Both the position numbers and the translations under genes were made by a program. From contig JAQFVV010012489.1 of the NCBI GenBank assembly GCA_028023455.1, forward strand, positions 2,605,881 to 2,669,880: a DNA stretch of 64,000 nt. The letters are read 5' to 3'. This DNA comes from Epiperipatus broadwayi. Lineage: Eukaryota > Onychophora > Udeonychophora > Euonychophora > Peripatidae. A model generated the notes under the pieces. It was given only the letters and a program-made list of their open reading frames with translations. It did not search any database and was not told the origin of the DNA. Shown here in pieces: positions 1 through 11,599 of this stretch. The number at the start of each line of letters is the position of its first letter. Position 1 is the stretch's first letter.

Positions 1-439
1 ATCTAAAGTATAACACATATTTTAATATTAAAGATGACTTAATAAAAATTTAACTCACCCCCGCTCTCTTCTTCCAGCTGTTTTTTTTTATATATATATA
101 CATACTTAAATAGTTTTATGACCTAATTCCGTTTGACCCGTCTGCACCAATTTCAAACCTTTTAACTTTTGGTTAATTTGACGTTACTTATATATATATT
201 TCTTTCTCACTTTAAACCACTCCAATTCATAAAAATACTTTGATAAAACAATGAGACCCCCCTTTTCTTTTAATCTAAATTTCTTTTCTCTGCTCCCTAA
301 TGACAAATTTATAAGAGGATGACTTATAACTTGATCAATCATCCTCAGGCGCCAGTCACTAGTGAACAGGAAAGACACAAAATAAATTTAATAAATTTTT
401 TTGCTATATACACACAAAAGTCCATAACTCAGAGTATGT
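1..439. other. Unassigned AT-rich DNA
   Basis: Contains short TA runs and poly-T tracts. The only open frame on the minus strand (184-378) has no recognisable domain and a composition expected of chance frames in such DNA. A short GC-richer patch near 343-365 (GGCGCCAGTCACTAG) faintly recalls the GGCGCC/CACTAG end of family L (see 4805-6932), but the match is too short to call. Confidence 0.4.
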
Positions 440-792
440 AGGTGTTTACATCGAAGCCTCACTTGGTCGTCCAAACGCGGAAAGAAAAAAATCTTACATA
501 TATACATTATTCAAAAAAAAATTTGACTCAAAATCATTAATTTTGACCAAAAGAATTATATATATACTCCATAATCTCTTCAGGGGTGGAAATGAGTTAC
601 AAGCCCCACAATTTGGGCGTCCAAACGCGGAAAAAAAAAATCTTTACATAGACATTATTTTGGACAACGAAAAATTAATTTAAAATCTTTAATTTTGAAC
701 AAAGAATTTTATCTCTATTCTCAATAATCTCCTCAGGGGTGGAAATGAGTTACAAGCCCCACAATTTGGGCGTCCAAACGTGGAAAAAAAAC
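440..792. repeat. Tandem repeat, unit ~150 bp, about 2.3 copies
   Basis: The landmark GTCCAAACGCGG occurs near 469 and 619, and again near 772 as GTCCAAACGTGG, giving a period of 149-153 bp. Each landmark is followed by a poly-A tract, then AT-rich sequence ending in CAGGGGTGGAAATGAGTTAC and the block AAGCCCCACAATTTGGGC. The last two copies are closest to each other; the first is more diverged (CTCACTTGGTC in place of CCCACAATTTGGGC). It is non-coding. It could be a small satellite or the internal tandem part of a transposon whose other end is the SINE-like sequence just downstream. Confidence 0.85.
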
Positions 793-799
793 AACCTAT

Positions 800-975
800 G
801 TGCCAGTCAAAACATGCTTATCCATCTAACATGAGCTGGAACTCACAAAATGTACTTCAAACCCAGTCGAGCCCGAGATTTTGGTCAGGGACCAGCCTGG
901 ATTCGAACCCACTCTCCAAGCACCAGATCTAACACCCAATGGATAACATAACAATGGTAGCACACGAGATTTAAT
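800..975 (-). repeat. tRNA-derived SINE (first type)
   Basis: Read on the minus strand, 899-910 gives GGGTTCGAATCC, a perfect RNA polymerase III B box. About 30 bases upstream lies TTATCCATTGGGTGTTAG, which resembles a tRNA A box (TRGY..A..GG). Cloverleaf pairing is not evident, so this is a SINE head rather than a tRNA gene. The tail runs toward lower coordinates into the 150-bp tandem repeat, which may be part of the same element. Confidence 0.6.
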
Positions 976-1430
976 TCTTCATCCGGCCCACTAGCAAATC
1001 GGAGAAAACAATAAGACTCATGGACTTAAACATATATATAAACAACGTAAATACTAGACATTCCACAGATAAAATCTAACATATTTAAATAATAGGGGCT
1101 TTACTAATGAATACTTATGGGCAATTAGTGAATTGGATTGATTTAATAATGAGACAGAAACTGATATATGATGAATTAAAATATATTTATTGACAATTGT
1201 TGTTGGCAAATGCACACAGGCATTTCATTTATAAAGTAACATTACTCTAGGCCAATAATTGATACGTTGGCTATTATTTAATTGCTCCAATATTATTTAA
1301 TGGAAACAAATACCCTACTATATAACTAATCACTACATTAACTTTTACCAGTTATGCTCTTTCATCATCAGTTCGTGTGGCTATTGTACGTGAAATCAAA
1401 CCAAGTCTGGAGTGAAACTTAATAATCCGT

Positions 1431-2990
1431 CTTAATTATAATAAATTTATATTAACTATGGGCTTTTAAAGCGTCCCAGATAGCTTTAGATCGAACGGGT
1501 TTTCAAGATTGCTTCGGATCAACGCCGAAGACTGCATATTAGGGAGGAAAGAGTTGGCTATAACGATTTTACTAATATGCTAGGCACAAGTAAAGTATAA
1601 TAATAAAGTGGCTCTGCAGATGGAAGAATAGTTTTAGGGTTTTTGTGACAAACAACGGTTTACCCAAGAACCGGTCATCATGCTGCAAAAGGGAACCTTT
1701 ATTTGGTTCATAAGAAGCGGGGGACTTACGTGCTAATCTGGCCCGTAGCTCAGACTTCGCTACTGCACTACCCATAAGAGAAGATGTGCTGGCAACGCCG
1801 TGGCTCCATCTTATATATGTATAAAAAAAAACAGCACAACGAGGAAATCTAAATAAGTTTCACATCCGCCAAGCCGAAGGATATTATAAATTAAATATCA
1901 TATATTAAATGAACACCAGTTCATCAGCTTGATCAAAAGAGCCAACTCTTCTGTAGCATGAGAAATACGATATGCTACTGACAGGAATATATAGATACAA
2001 ACTTTACTTTATCCCGTTCAATCTCTTTAGTTATCTATAACTACTCAACTTTTAAAAGGGGGAAAAGTATATTTAATAGGGGACTTACGAATACTTAACT
2101 AAAAAATATACTTATGATTGCACTCCAGGCTAGTTTAATCTTTAGTAACATAATAATTAACGGTTGAAAAGCCACATTTTATATTTATATTAATTAATTT
2201 ATTAAATGACAAAATATGAATTTGGGTTTCGAAACAGCGCACGAAATGACGCTATATAAATAATAATACGAAGATGTTAAATTTATATGTTTAAAAACAT
2301 ATTCTATAATTAAATGCACGCCGTTTTGAAACATAGGCATAACTAATAATAAATAAAATAAGCAAAAGAAAAGCAAAATATAATTGCAGTGATTAAATTA
2401 TATAGCAAAACATTAATTAACACAGAAATTTACAAAAGTATTTCATATTATAGAATTTACAATATTATTTGGAAAATAATTTAGAAAGAAATTACAATAT
2501 TATGGTTAGCTAACCTGATTTTGAAGAAATAATGATTGTTGTTGAAATTCACACAGAGCTCTGCGATTTTAAATAATATTAAAACAGTTCTCCTATAGCT
2601 GAACTGGAGATATTCGAGCTGGAACGAAGGTGAGTTCTTTGGTGGCTTATGGCATGTTCTTATTCAGTCGCGAGACGATTTAAAATGGTGTTGGAACGAA
2701 GGCAAGTTCTTTTAGCGGCTTATGACATCTTTTATTTGGTGTGGTTGTTGCTTCGGCATTTTGATGGATTGAACTAGGCGTTCCATCACGGGAAAGCAGC
2801 AAAATTTTGCCTGACTTTAGCCAGACATGTTAAGGTTGAACAAATATAAAGCTTCTCCTGTTGACTCTCTTCAAAAGTAAGATGGATTCTCTCTTCCGCT
2901 TAAAATAAGGCCTATTTATATTCTTCTACTAAACTTTAACACCTTTCTGGAATTTCATAAGCCTCGGGACCAACTGACTTTTAATTAAAG
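1431..2990. other. Less AT-rich unassigned block
   Basis: This block is visibly richer in G+C than its neighbours (for example around 1480-1540, 1660-1800 and 2600-2840), which suggests an inserted element or former gene rather than background. No frame longer than 67 codons is present (1572-1775 minus) and I recognise no domain. A string at 1739-1753 (GGCCCGTAGCTCAG) looks like a tRNA 5' end, but no matching T arm follows. Near 2619 and 2692 two versions of GGAACGAAGG..AGTTCTTT..GGCTTATG..AT lie about 73 bp apart, a short tandem duplication. Confidence 0.45.
2612..2735. repeat. ~73-bp direct repeat, two diverged copies
   Basis: GCTGGAACGAAGGTGAGTTC is followed about 73 bp later by GTTGGAACGAAGGCAAGTTC, and both continue with a CTTT..GGCTTATG block. 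Non-coding; origin unknown. Confidence 0.65.
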
Positions 2991-3489
2991 CAAAATAATA
3001 TAATTCAATTTCTACAACAATGATAAAATCTCCGAGGTGTTATATTTAATTTCCTTAAACAATGTATCAAAATATATAAACTATATAATTTGATTCATTT
3101 TCATTAATTAAATTCCTTTTCAGGTGTTATTACTTAGCAGAAGGAACGGTATTCTGATTTAATGATAAAGTCTTTTGTGCAAACAAAAATCAATCAGTAA
3201 ACTAGATTTTACTTTTTACCCGGGTGCGTCACTAATTGATATCTTGTTTACACAAAATTCTCATTTTTAATTATAAACGGATTTTTATTTTACTGAAATA
3301 AATAACTTTTAACATATTTGTTTTTACCAAATTATTTGTTTAAAAAAAAAGCAAATTTAAAGAAAATACTTTAGTTTCAATTATATATGTAAAACATTAA
3401 ATCAGAAAGCCGTTAAATATATTTTAAAGAAAACATTTTACATTATAGTATATCTTTTTTATTTTAACTTAAATATATATGAATCATTT

Positions 3490-3690
3490 TGCCGTTATTC
3501 CAAGGTTTAAATTATCCATCCACATACGAATATTATAGCGAATATAATTAAGAATTGACTGAAAATTAATAAAACATTTTATAATAAATTATGAGCATTT
3601 CTCCGCTATAATTTTATCAAACCTGTCTAATTATAGCGTGTTTTCGTATGTAAATGGATGATGCCATTCAAGCGGCCATTATAGCAAAGT
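3490..3690. repeat. Inverted repeat / MITE-like foldback
   Basis: The left arm near 3513-3540 contains ATCCATCCACATACGAA then TTATAGCG. The right arm near 3632-3662 contains TATAGCG then TTCGTATGTAAATGGAT, its reverse complement with a few mismatches. The string CGCTATAAT or its complement occurs three times in the element. The size suits a small non-autonomous DNA element. No TIR-flanking duplication could be fixed by eye. Confidence 0.6.
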
Positions 3691-3834
3691 TTTCCTGCTC
3701 GACTTATATATTACATTTTTACATTTAAAATAGGTTCGAAACTAGTTCAGACGAGTAGGTCATTAGGTTGATGGTGAAACGGAAAGGGATTGGAGATTTC
3801 CGTTTCAATACTAACCTGTGTATTATTTACTAAC

Positions 3835-3922
3835 AGCTAAATGTACTTTGAAAATTTAAATAAAGTTAAATATTTTTAAAGACATTCAATACTCAATACT
3901 AGATGATGGAAATAGTCCAATA
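3835..3922 (+). mobile_element. MITE family R, right end only
   Basis: Ends in GATGATGGAAATAGTCCA, the terminal motif shared with 26891-26983 (inverted), 33505-33530 and both ends of 37536-37737. The preceding AAATTTAAATAAAGTTAA and a CATTCAATA-like block also match those copies. Only one end is present, so this is a truncated or half element. Confidence 0.75.
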
Positions 3923-3924
3923 TA

Positions 3925-4800
3925 AAAATACTGATAATGAGATTGTTTTTATTTTACAGTGTGTAGGTGTAATTAAGTATATGTAAACTGTATGTATACC
4001 CAAATTGATTTTATGTTTTAAAATAATGGATAATCATAATCTTAAAATCCTACTTTAGTTATCTTAAAAATTCAATTTTTTTTTAGCTTCAACATTAGCA
4101 GTAAATCAATCGCTCTCAGGGAAAGTCATAGTATTTTTATAAAGTGAACTTCATTTGAAAATGGAATATACATTATATTCAATCTCTATGATAAAAAGAA
4201 AAGCAATACATTTGATGCAGGAGGGTTAAAAAAATAATGATGGAAGACAAGGATCTTTTATGTAACTGAATTGTGATGATTGTGTAATCTTTTGGTAAAG
4301 AGAGTGCTTTATTGATCATTTATAGGTTCAATAGCTTTGTAATATAATAATTATATTAGAATGTTAACAACAATATATAGACATTACTTAAATTACTATA
4401 TATATGAGAAAAGTTATATAGATATTACTTTTAATATAATAATATGGTTGTTTGAAAAGTCATGTGACATTAAAACATGCAAGTAGCAGTTAAAGTGCAA
4501 TAATATACTAACATTAACAAACATATATATTTTTTGCTTTGCTTAGCTGAAAATTAGTTCAAAAAATTTATTAAATCTGCCATTTATTATTACTCTAAAC
4601 AATCACATCCTATGTTTTTATGAACAATTATGAACAAAGTTTTGACAAATTTTAGATAATAGCATTAGATTTTAAGAGAAACAAGTAAAAAATAAAATGC
4701 ATGTTGTTTAAGTATACATAACTAATTCAAAACCCATTATTTATAATTGTTTTTTTTTTAAAATTGTCTTTTAATAATAAAATACATTATATTGTATAAC
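3925..4800. other. AT-rich DNA with nothing recognised
   Basis: Homopolymer-rich sequence with no open frame of interest and no repeat that I could match elsewhere in the window. Confidence 0.5.
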
Positions 4801-4804
4801 AGTT

Positions 4805-6932
4805 GGGGATGATGATGAAATATCCAGTCTTACCACATCTGCCGACAGAGCGCCACTAGGCTACTTTGAACCTAGAAAATTTATAAAGTCGACAGATACG
4901 TGTTGTTAAGATCACGGCCGTCAGCCCTAGTCACTAGCTCAAGTAGACACAGAAACTTATATATTTAGTAAAATATATTTTTAATAATAAAGGCAATCAC
5001 TGTCAGTATTAATAACACACAAAAAAGATTTTATTTGCGTATATAATTAATAACGCACAAACTTTAAAAAATTAATTTTTATAACACAAGAAGAAATTTA
5101 TGTTTTCTTCTGTTCCATTATTATTTTATTTGTTTTTAACTTTAATTTTACATTTTAGAATGTTGAGTATAAATGAGCTACCTAGACGCACTCACAAATT
5201 TTTAAATCACTTGACTCCAAACTAAAAATCCGCAGCCACACCAATACTCACTTCCAGATATATATCAGCAACCAATGCAATGTGAATATGTTAGCATAGA
5301 ATCACATCGACAGGAATGTGTGTCTGAACAGCGTGATATTATTGGAGAAGAAATGGCCTTCGTCCTGCAGGAATGTGCATCTGTCAGGCGAAGGAAACAT
5401 GCATATAAAACAATAAAAAGAAAAGCTACGTATGGATGGGAGAGCGGTCTTATCTTGCCGGCTTATCGTCCAAAATCCATAGAGCTGGAATGGGTCAATG
5501 GCGCAGGAAATACGTCTGCATCCATTTTCAACGATATGACTACCTCTTTGGGGTCATGCATTCAGTTGGACTCGTCGCCCTAGATGCTAACATACTTCAC
5601 ATTACATTGATATAAACGTCCATATATCTCTCCACCAGCTTGACACAACTTTGAAACAAATAGTCCGAAATCAAAACCCTCTTTAAAAGTATCATATTTA
5701 AACTAGTCTAGCAGCCATCTATACTCAACTAACATTTAAATCATTTTATTAATGTAATTCAAAACAAAAAATATTTAGTTTATAGTTTTAAAATCATTTT
5801 AAAATGAGCATTATATTTAACTTATTTTCTTTCCAGAAATACTATTTTAACCTATTTTTAAAATTTAATAATGCACAAATAACGAGGTGTTTCTATTTTT
5901 AAATTTAAGTTTGCAATCGCAAACCCCTATCCTATTACAAACAGATACTAATTAAGCATGAATAAAAATATAAAAAAAATACAATACATTTTTTTTTTTT
6001 AAGAGATTACGTTTAAGACTTTAAATAAGAGTTTATAGAAATAAAGTTCAGGTTTGCTTGAGAGAGAAAGTCTATTATTCATTTAAAGACAGATAAAGTT
6101 CGAAGATTTTAAAATTAACAGTTTATATTTCATTTATAAATTTATACTTTCCTTTGTTCGTGCTTGTTCCTTCGCGAGGAAGATTCAAATTTATACACGA
6201 TCCATTTCTTGTGGGCGATGACGATTTATGAAGACGCATTTACAATGTTTTCTGAAGACGGTACCAGTGGTTTGATCCTGGGATCCGTGGAGAAGAAAGC
6301 TGCATTTGGCCGGCCGCACCAAAGGAAGCACGATGAAGCTAATTATATTTTTTTTCTTTTGTGACGGCGATAACTTTTAAAATTATTTTTACAGATGAAT
6401 TCAAAACTTTAATTTTCTGATTCTCCAACTAACTAATTATTGTTTTGGATTTCTTTTTATAGTCCTCAGGTACCTTATCTCTGGAATGCAGGATTCATCA
6501 AACATATTTCATGTCTGTATTCCATTGGTTTATTTGGTTTGTGTCTAAGGTAAGATTTTGGGTTTTCCACTGAGGTCTGCGTCTATCTCTGGGCGGGAAC
6601 TCTTATGTATTTCGTAATCATTTCTTTAATTGTGACTTTGCCTTAAGGATCTGTTTGTAATTTTTTTTTTTTTTATAATTAAAAAAAATCTTCGCTATTA
6701 TTAAAATCAAAAAGTTTTTTATTATATATTTTATTTAAAGATTAGGATCTTTGCTTCGATTCTATAATTTATTTATTTTTTTAAAGCTTATTTTAATATT
6801 TCAATCAATCTAACATATTAATAAATTAATAATTCGTTATTTGTGCATTTTGACAGTTTGTTTTTAATTCTGTATTAGATAAAAAAAGTTACTATTAAAT
6901 TTGAATGTAACGCTTATATATATCCCGTTACA
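4805..6932 (-). mobile_element. Family L element, copy 1 (LTR-like)
   Basis: On the minus strand this begins with a palindrome TGTAACG...CGTTACA (near 6906-6930) and ends with GAGCTAGTGACTAGGGCTGA (near 4925-4945), then TCTAGGTTCAAA and TGGCGCTCTGTCGGCAG (near 4840-4857). The same order is seen at 27255-28895 and 55464-57530. The TG...CA style termini and a TGGCGC string in primer-binding-site position suggest a long solo LTR, or LTR plus leader, of a retroelement. No gag or pol reading frame was found. The 5275-5583 part (102 open codons, better G+C balance) is not shared with the other copies and is not recognised. An alternative is a non-autonomous DNA element. Confidence 0.6.
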
Positions 6933-7585
6933 ATTGAAAGCCATTAAATTGTTGTTATATGTAGAAATATTTTTTTACAAATCATTGTTTAAGCTATTCT
7001 TGAAAATAATATATATATATATATATTGAGACAGACACTTTGCTATGTCTCAAATATTTATGTAGCCAAATATATGAATTCAGCTAAAATTCTATTTGTT
7101 AATTTAATGTAGAAAATTTAGTTATTTTTTTATTAAGTGCAAGTTATAAAAGTGTGATCATATGTCTATAAATGCGCATACATATGAAGTTGGAAAATAT
7201 TTCGGTTATTTATTAAAAAGTAAAGAAATATTTTTAAGAAATGGAACTTTGTAAATAAATTTTCTTGTCTTTTATATAAGATTATTTTAATGTTGTATAA
7301 CAATACTTAATCTAAAAAAAAGTTTTAATCTGTGGTGCAAAATGTAAAAGTTAAGCATTGTCCAGATAAAGCGTGTCAATAATAGCTGTTTGTTCATCGA
7401 GGTATTGTGTCTTTAATTTCTTCTTGTATTCCCAACATTCTTCTCTCCAAATTTTATTTTGTGGTCTGATAACCTTGTATTGCTTTTATGTTAAGTGTAC
7501 AAGTCTACATTCATATATAAAAAATTAAAGTATATCAATTAAAAATTTTCTTTTCAACAATTAGGCGTACTTAAACCAATAAATA
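6933..7585. other. AT-rich DNA with a short TA microsatellite
   Basis: Contains a TA run near 7008-7027. Otherwise no repeat or coding signal recognised. Confidence 0.5.
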
Positions 7586-8206
7586 TCACATGATCACCAT
7601 TTCTGTTTGAATTAGGCATATTTCTTTTTAATATTTTATAATTGTTAACAAAACACCATTCACTTCTATATAAAACTTTTTATGCATTCAGGTTAATTCT
7701 ATATGAGTGAACTAGACTTGAGAACAACAAATTCTTATATCGAAATTCAACTTGTTACTTTTGGTGCTTAAATATCACATGACCTTTCAAAGAACCAACA
7801 ATTCTATATATTTGAAAATTTCTGCAAATAAATATACAATAGACTGAAAGTATTTTAGTGAATAACATTTTTTTTATTGAAATTTTCAGTGAAAAATTAA
7901 TTCCATTCTATATTTATCATATATTTTTTAGGCAATAAAATGAATGAATCATAGATTTATCCTTCATAAGTACATAAAAAAATTAATTCCATTCTATATT
8001 TATCATATATTTTTTAGGCAATAAAATGAATGAATCATAGTTTTATCCTTCATAAGTATATAACACAGAGGCAAAACTTTCCATATAATAGTGCCTCTCA
8101 GTGCAAGCCAGAGTAATCAATGGACTCAGGAAGGGATGCTACTGTATGGAGAGTTTTGCCTCTGTGTAAACAGCTTGTTTAAGCATAAAGAATGGTGATC
8201 ATGTGA
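7586..8206. mobile_element. Family A foldback element, copy 1
   Basis: Bounded by TCACATGATCACCATTT (7586-7602) and its reverse complement AATGGTGATCATGTGA (8191-8206). Next to the right end is a hairpin (8063-8167) whose arms, ACACAGAGGCAAAACTTTCC and the matching complement, are almost perfect. The interior before the hairpin is unrelated to other A copies and carries an 86-bp tandem duplication. It is non-coding, so any mobility would need a transposase in trans. Confidence 0.75.
7892..8063. repeat. 86-bp tandem duplication, two near-identical copies
   Basis: TTAATTCCATTCTATATTTA begins at 7897 and again at 7983, and the copies stay almost identical through CCTTCATAAGTA. The low divergence suggests a recent event. 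It lies inside the family A element. Confidence 0.9.
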
Positions 8207-8374
8207 CAGTTGGTGGCATAAGTAAATAACATTTCTTTTACTAGTTATGTATTATGTTTTTGATTTATTTAGATTTAATTAAGCTTCTATTACTTCCAGT
8301 TAAAAATTTCTAGATTTTTTATTTACCAACAAACAATCATTAGTTATAGAATGTTTTAGTTACAAAATATTAAC

Positions 8375-8605
8375 CACCTGCAAAAGAAGATTATGGCAAT
8401 CAAAGTAAGAAAAAACAATCAGCCATTAGTGATATCATTAAAAAATTACATAACTTAAATACGGCTAGACTTGTTGCTAGCAGAAATAACAATAGATTAC
8501 CAATTAAAATAAGAAATCCACAAGGAGTCCACACATATAATAAAAGGATGAAATATTTTTCAGAGTAATATAAAAAAAGTTATGAATTAGAAAACTGAAT
8601 CAATA
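8375..8605 (+). pseudogene. Possible non-LTR retrotransposon linker fragment
   Basis: One plus-strand frame reads about 75 residues with a single stop. It includes NTARLVASRNNNRLPIKIRN and, after PQGVHTYNKRMKYF, a Y-K-K-aromatic region. The pattern recalls the segment between endonuclease and reverse transcriptase in L1-like LINEs (LA..L..KR....I..I....G...........YY..LY). No catalytic domain follows. It is weakly supported and could be a chance frame. Confidence 0.25.
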
Positions 8606-8609
8606 ATGT

Positions 8610-9470
8610 ATTGATAATTATTAAAAATAAAAGTGATTAGATAGCTAGCATAATTGTCAATCAATTAAATATTTGTAAAAATCCTACACTTGCCTGAGAC
8701 ACATTCTGTTAATTAATAAACTGTTTAAGATCAAATTTGAATTAAATTCAGGTTACTAATTTTTTCTGTTTTACTATCATCTAATTTTTTATATAAATTT
8801 TCTTTTCTTACATTATACAATTGCTTTTTAGAATTGCCTTTCATTCTACTTATTTTATATTACAGTCTCTATTGCAAACTTATATAATCAATGAACATTA
8901 AAGTTCAAATTCTCAAATGGCTGTAAATTTCTGGTATTAAACTGTTAGTATAGTGAAGTTAGAAATAAATGTTCAATGCGTAGATGCAAATTCAAAGTTC
9001 TTTATTGCCAAAACTACTTAAGCTTATAATAGACTACTTAAGTTTATAATAGATAGATTTAGAGTAAAATATTGCATCACTTTGATGCCCTTTCAATTTC
9101 TAAATTGTTTTGAAGTCACATGAAGTTTATTTTACAGTATAGTTTTCACTTTTTTATTTCAATATTTTTTTCTTTTTGATATTCTTTTCATTACTTCACA
9201 TATTGTTAACATCATATTTTCTGATTATCCCTTTCATCTATTTGTTTTTACATTCACATCTCAAAGAACTCCAAATACTCTTCTTTATTTTTTTTTAAAT
9301 TGTGAATTTTTATATGCCACTTAAACCACATCAAATAAATTATTAGCACACTTTTTTAAAGCCATTCTTTCTCAATATATATATATATATGTTTTATTTT
9401 AATTTTTATTAATTGAAAATGCATTAGATCACTATTAATATAAAAAAAATTATTGACTCTATTTTCTTAT
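8610..9470. other. AT-rich DNA with nothing recognised
   Basis: Contains a near-exact short duplication of ACTACTTAAG.TTATAATAGA near 9014-9048 and a TA run near 9375-9391. No coding signal. Confidence 0.5.
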
Positions 9471-9471
9471 T

Positions 9472-9640
9472 TGTATTGGTGATTATTTATCTTTTCAACA
9501 TGTGTGTGATCAGGTGGGTCAGCAATATGAGATGGCACTGAGAGTAGTGGGTCGTGTGAAAGTCTGAGTTCGAATCCCGCCTATATTACATATATAAATG
9601 CAGGTTTCAGTCTGTGCAATGTATTTATTTGTATAATGTA
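9472..9640 (+). mobile_element. tRNA-derived SINE (second type), copy 1
   Basis: Contains an A-box-like GTCAGCAATATGAGATGG near 9520 and a clear B box GAGTTCGAATCCCGCC near 9567, about 50 bases apart, as in a tRNA-like pol III promoter. The same sequence occurs at 54230-54370 and 54722-54862 (minus) and at 55282-55378 (plus). It starts with the shared TGGTGATTATTTATCTTTTC. A body beyond the tRNA-like head is short or absent. Retrotransposition would rely on a LINE; RTE LINEs are the only ones well represented here. Confidence 0.75.
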
Positions 9641-10112
9641 GAGTGAAGACATTTGATATTCATATGATAAATAAAGCTAAATATTTCAATTATCATTATC
9701 TATCAAAATTAAAAGGAATAAAATTGACAGCTGAAAGTAAATAAATCATTAATAATAACAATGTCGAAATTTAATGATTAAACAAATTTAAACAGCTATT
9801 AAAAATTGTCAATTACTAAATTTTAATTTTTGTAATTATAATGCAACTGTCACTCGCCATTAAGAAATGGCTCCACAAAACATGAAATAAATTAACATTT
9901 TTAATTCTCCACCCTATTTTTTCCTGTGAACTTATCAATAATTTATATTTGATAATGAAGGCTAACATAGTCGCTTATTGAAGCGTTATTTTATTAGAAT
10001 TTATAAATACAAAAATAACAGTTAATTTAGAAAGTGATAAAATAGTCACATGTATTACTTTGATAAATTATATATCAAATACCATTAGCTTTATACATAT
10101 ATATATATATAA
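9641..10112. other. AT-rich DNA with nothing recognised
   Basis: Ends in a TA run (10097-10111) that directly abuts the family D repeat. Confidence 0.5.
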
Positions 10113-10113
10113 A

Positions 10114-10192
10114 GATTGCCTTGACCATAGTTTGAAATTGTTGATTGTTATTGATATTGGGATTGTCTTAAGTGTTGACTGGTTTAAATGAT
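10114..10192 (+). repeat. Dispersed repeat family D, copy 1
   Basis: GATTGCCTTGACCATAGTTT, then a GAAATTGTTGATTGTTA block, then GGGATTGTCTTAAGTGTTGA. Closely related copies are at 10459-10544 (plus), 12645-12715 (minus) and 33211-33302 (plus). It is immediately preceded by a TA microsatellite, as in other copies. Family identity unknown; a SINE or MITE end is possible. Confidence 0.75.
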
Positions 10193-10458
10193 TACTTACA
10201 AACCCATTTAGCTTTACGCATTATTAGACTTATTATTTAAATAATACTTTGGGTGCAATTTGAAAATTATAATTGTAGTTTGTAATATTATAATTGACTA
10301 TTTATTAGTCTGCATTCAGAACAGGTTATGTTTTCCTGGTTAAAGAGGTTTATTTATACTTATTTGTATCAATAATTTCAATCTCTGTGGTCAAGTAGCA
10401 ATTTTTAATGTCTATATAAATATTTTGGGCCATAAATAAAATTGGGATTCCACCTTTA

Positions 10459-10544
10459 TTGTTAAAAGGAGGTTGCCTTGACAACAGTTTGAAATTGTTG
10501 ATTGTTACTGATATTGGGATTGTCTAAGTATTGACTGATTTTTA
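10459..10544 (+). repeat. Dispersed repeat family D, copy 2
   Basis: TTGTTAAAAGGAGGTTGCCT leads into the shared TTGAAATTGTTGATTGTTA core and a doubled AAGTATTGACTGATTTT tail. The doubled tail shows local tandem slippage after insertion. Confidence 0.75.
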
Positions 10545-11590
10545 AGTATTGACTGATTTTAATGAATAAATTATAATATGACTTAGTTATTAATAAGCAT
10601 TGAAAAAATTAAATAATAAAGTAGTGTAAATATTTTATTATTGAATGAAAACAAGATAAAAAAAGATTTTGCTAATAAAAATGTAAACAAATTATGTGTA
10701 AGAAATATTGAAAGAAAAATAATTAATGGACTTTTAACAAGTTGGTGTTAATAGAATGCAAATTATAACAATAATATTGCTTAAAGATGACTTAGTTTAG
10801 TAATTCTAATGAAATATAAAAGTTACATCAATTAAAAAATGTAAGTATGAAATTAAAAATATTGGACTATATATAATAAATTACAGTTATTAATATTGGA
10901 ATAACCCACTCATAAAAAAAATAAATAATAGTGTAAATATTTTATTATTGAAAAGATATAACTTTGTTAATAGAAAATGTGAATAAGTTTATGTATGAAA
11001 GATTTTGAATGGATTTTCAAACAAACAACTATTTTTGAAAAATTATTGATATGTTGGTAAATATTAACAAAAAAATCTAACAGTTACATCAGCTTTTACA
11101 ACTATTGTACTTTAGGATAATGGAGACAAGCCAGACTCTCTTTTGTCCTGGCTATATGGGACATGACTCAGAGTCAAAGCATTCCAGAGAAACATAACTC
11201 TGGCTGCAGATAATATTAAGTAAGTAAACTAGAAGTAGAATTACTTATTTAAAATCAGAGTTGGTCTGCAATGCTTACATGTGTGGTAGGAGGTTCTTTT
11301 AAATAAGACAAAAACACTTGTATAATAAAAAAAATCTCATTTGCAGATATTTCCTAATATCCATGAACCAAAAATAATATGAAAACTTTTGAAAAATAAA
11401 AAATTAAACACTAAATATTTTTGTTTTAAGATATTTTTTTAATTATTGTTTCAAACATTATTTTTAAACATTAATGTGTTTTATTTTAGCATGTGTTTTA
11501 ATTCTCTGGGTTTATTTTATAAAAATGAATAATCACATAAGATATTTTCTAAGCACATTAAATGACTAAAGCTATATTTTCTAAGTTTTT
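10545..11590. repeat. Degenerate ~300-bp direct duplication in AT-rich DNA
   Basis: GTGTAAATATTTTATTATTGA occurs near 10624 and again near 10928. It is followed in both places by a similar GATA..A..TTTGCTAAT/TTTGTTAAT, AATGTGAATAA/AATGTAAACAA and GAAAGATTTTGAA-like string. This looks like an old tandem duplication. The rest holds nothing recognised. Confidence 0.45.
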
Positions 11591-11599
11591 TTTATACTT

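Noticed and set aside
440-792. Regularly spaced repeats, considered as a CRISPR array
   Set aside because: Units are ~150 bp, repeats are not short and identical, spacers are not unique, and the context is eukaryotic.
899-960. Possible tRNA gene on the minus strand
   Set aside because: Boxes A and B are present but acceptor and anticodon stems do not pair; a SINE is a better explanation.
1735-1775. GGCCCGTAGCTCAG resembling a tRNA 5' half
   Set aside because: No anticodon or T arm with GTTCGA follows within 80 bases.
5275-5583. 102-codon plus-strand frame with balanced composition
   Set aside because: It lies inside an LTR-like repeat, is not shared with the other two copies, and shows no domain, signal or membrane segment. 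It could be an insert, but nothing supports a gene.
6164-6364. 66-codon plus-strand frame in the same repeat
   Set aside because: Short, ends in a poly-T tract, no domain; taken as chance.
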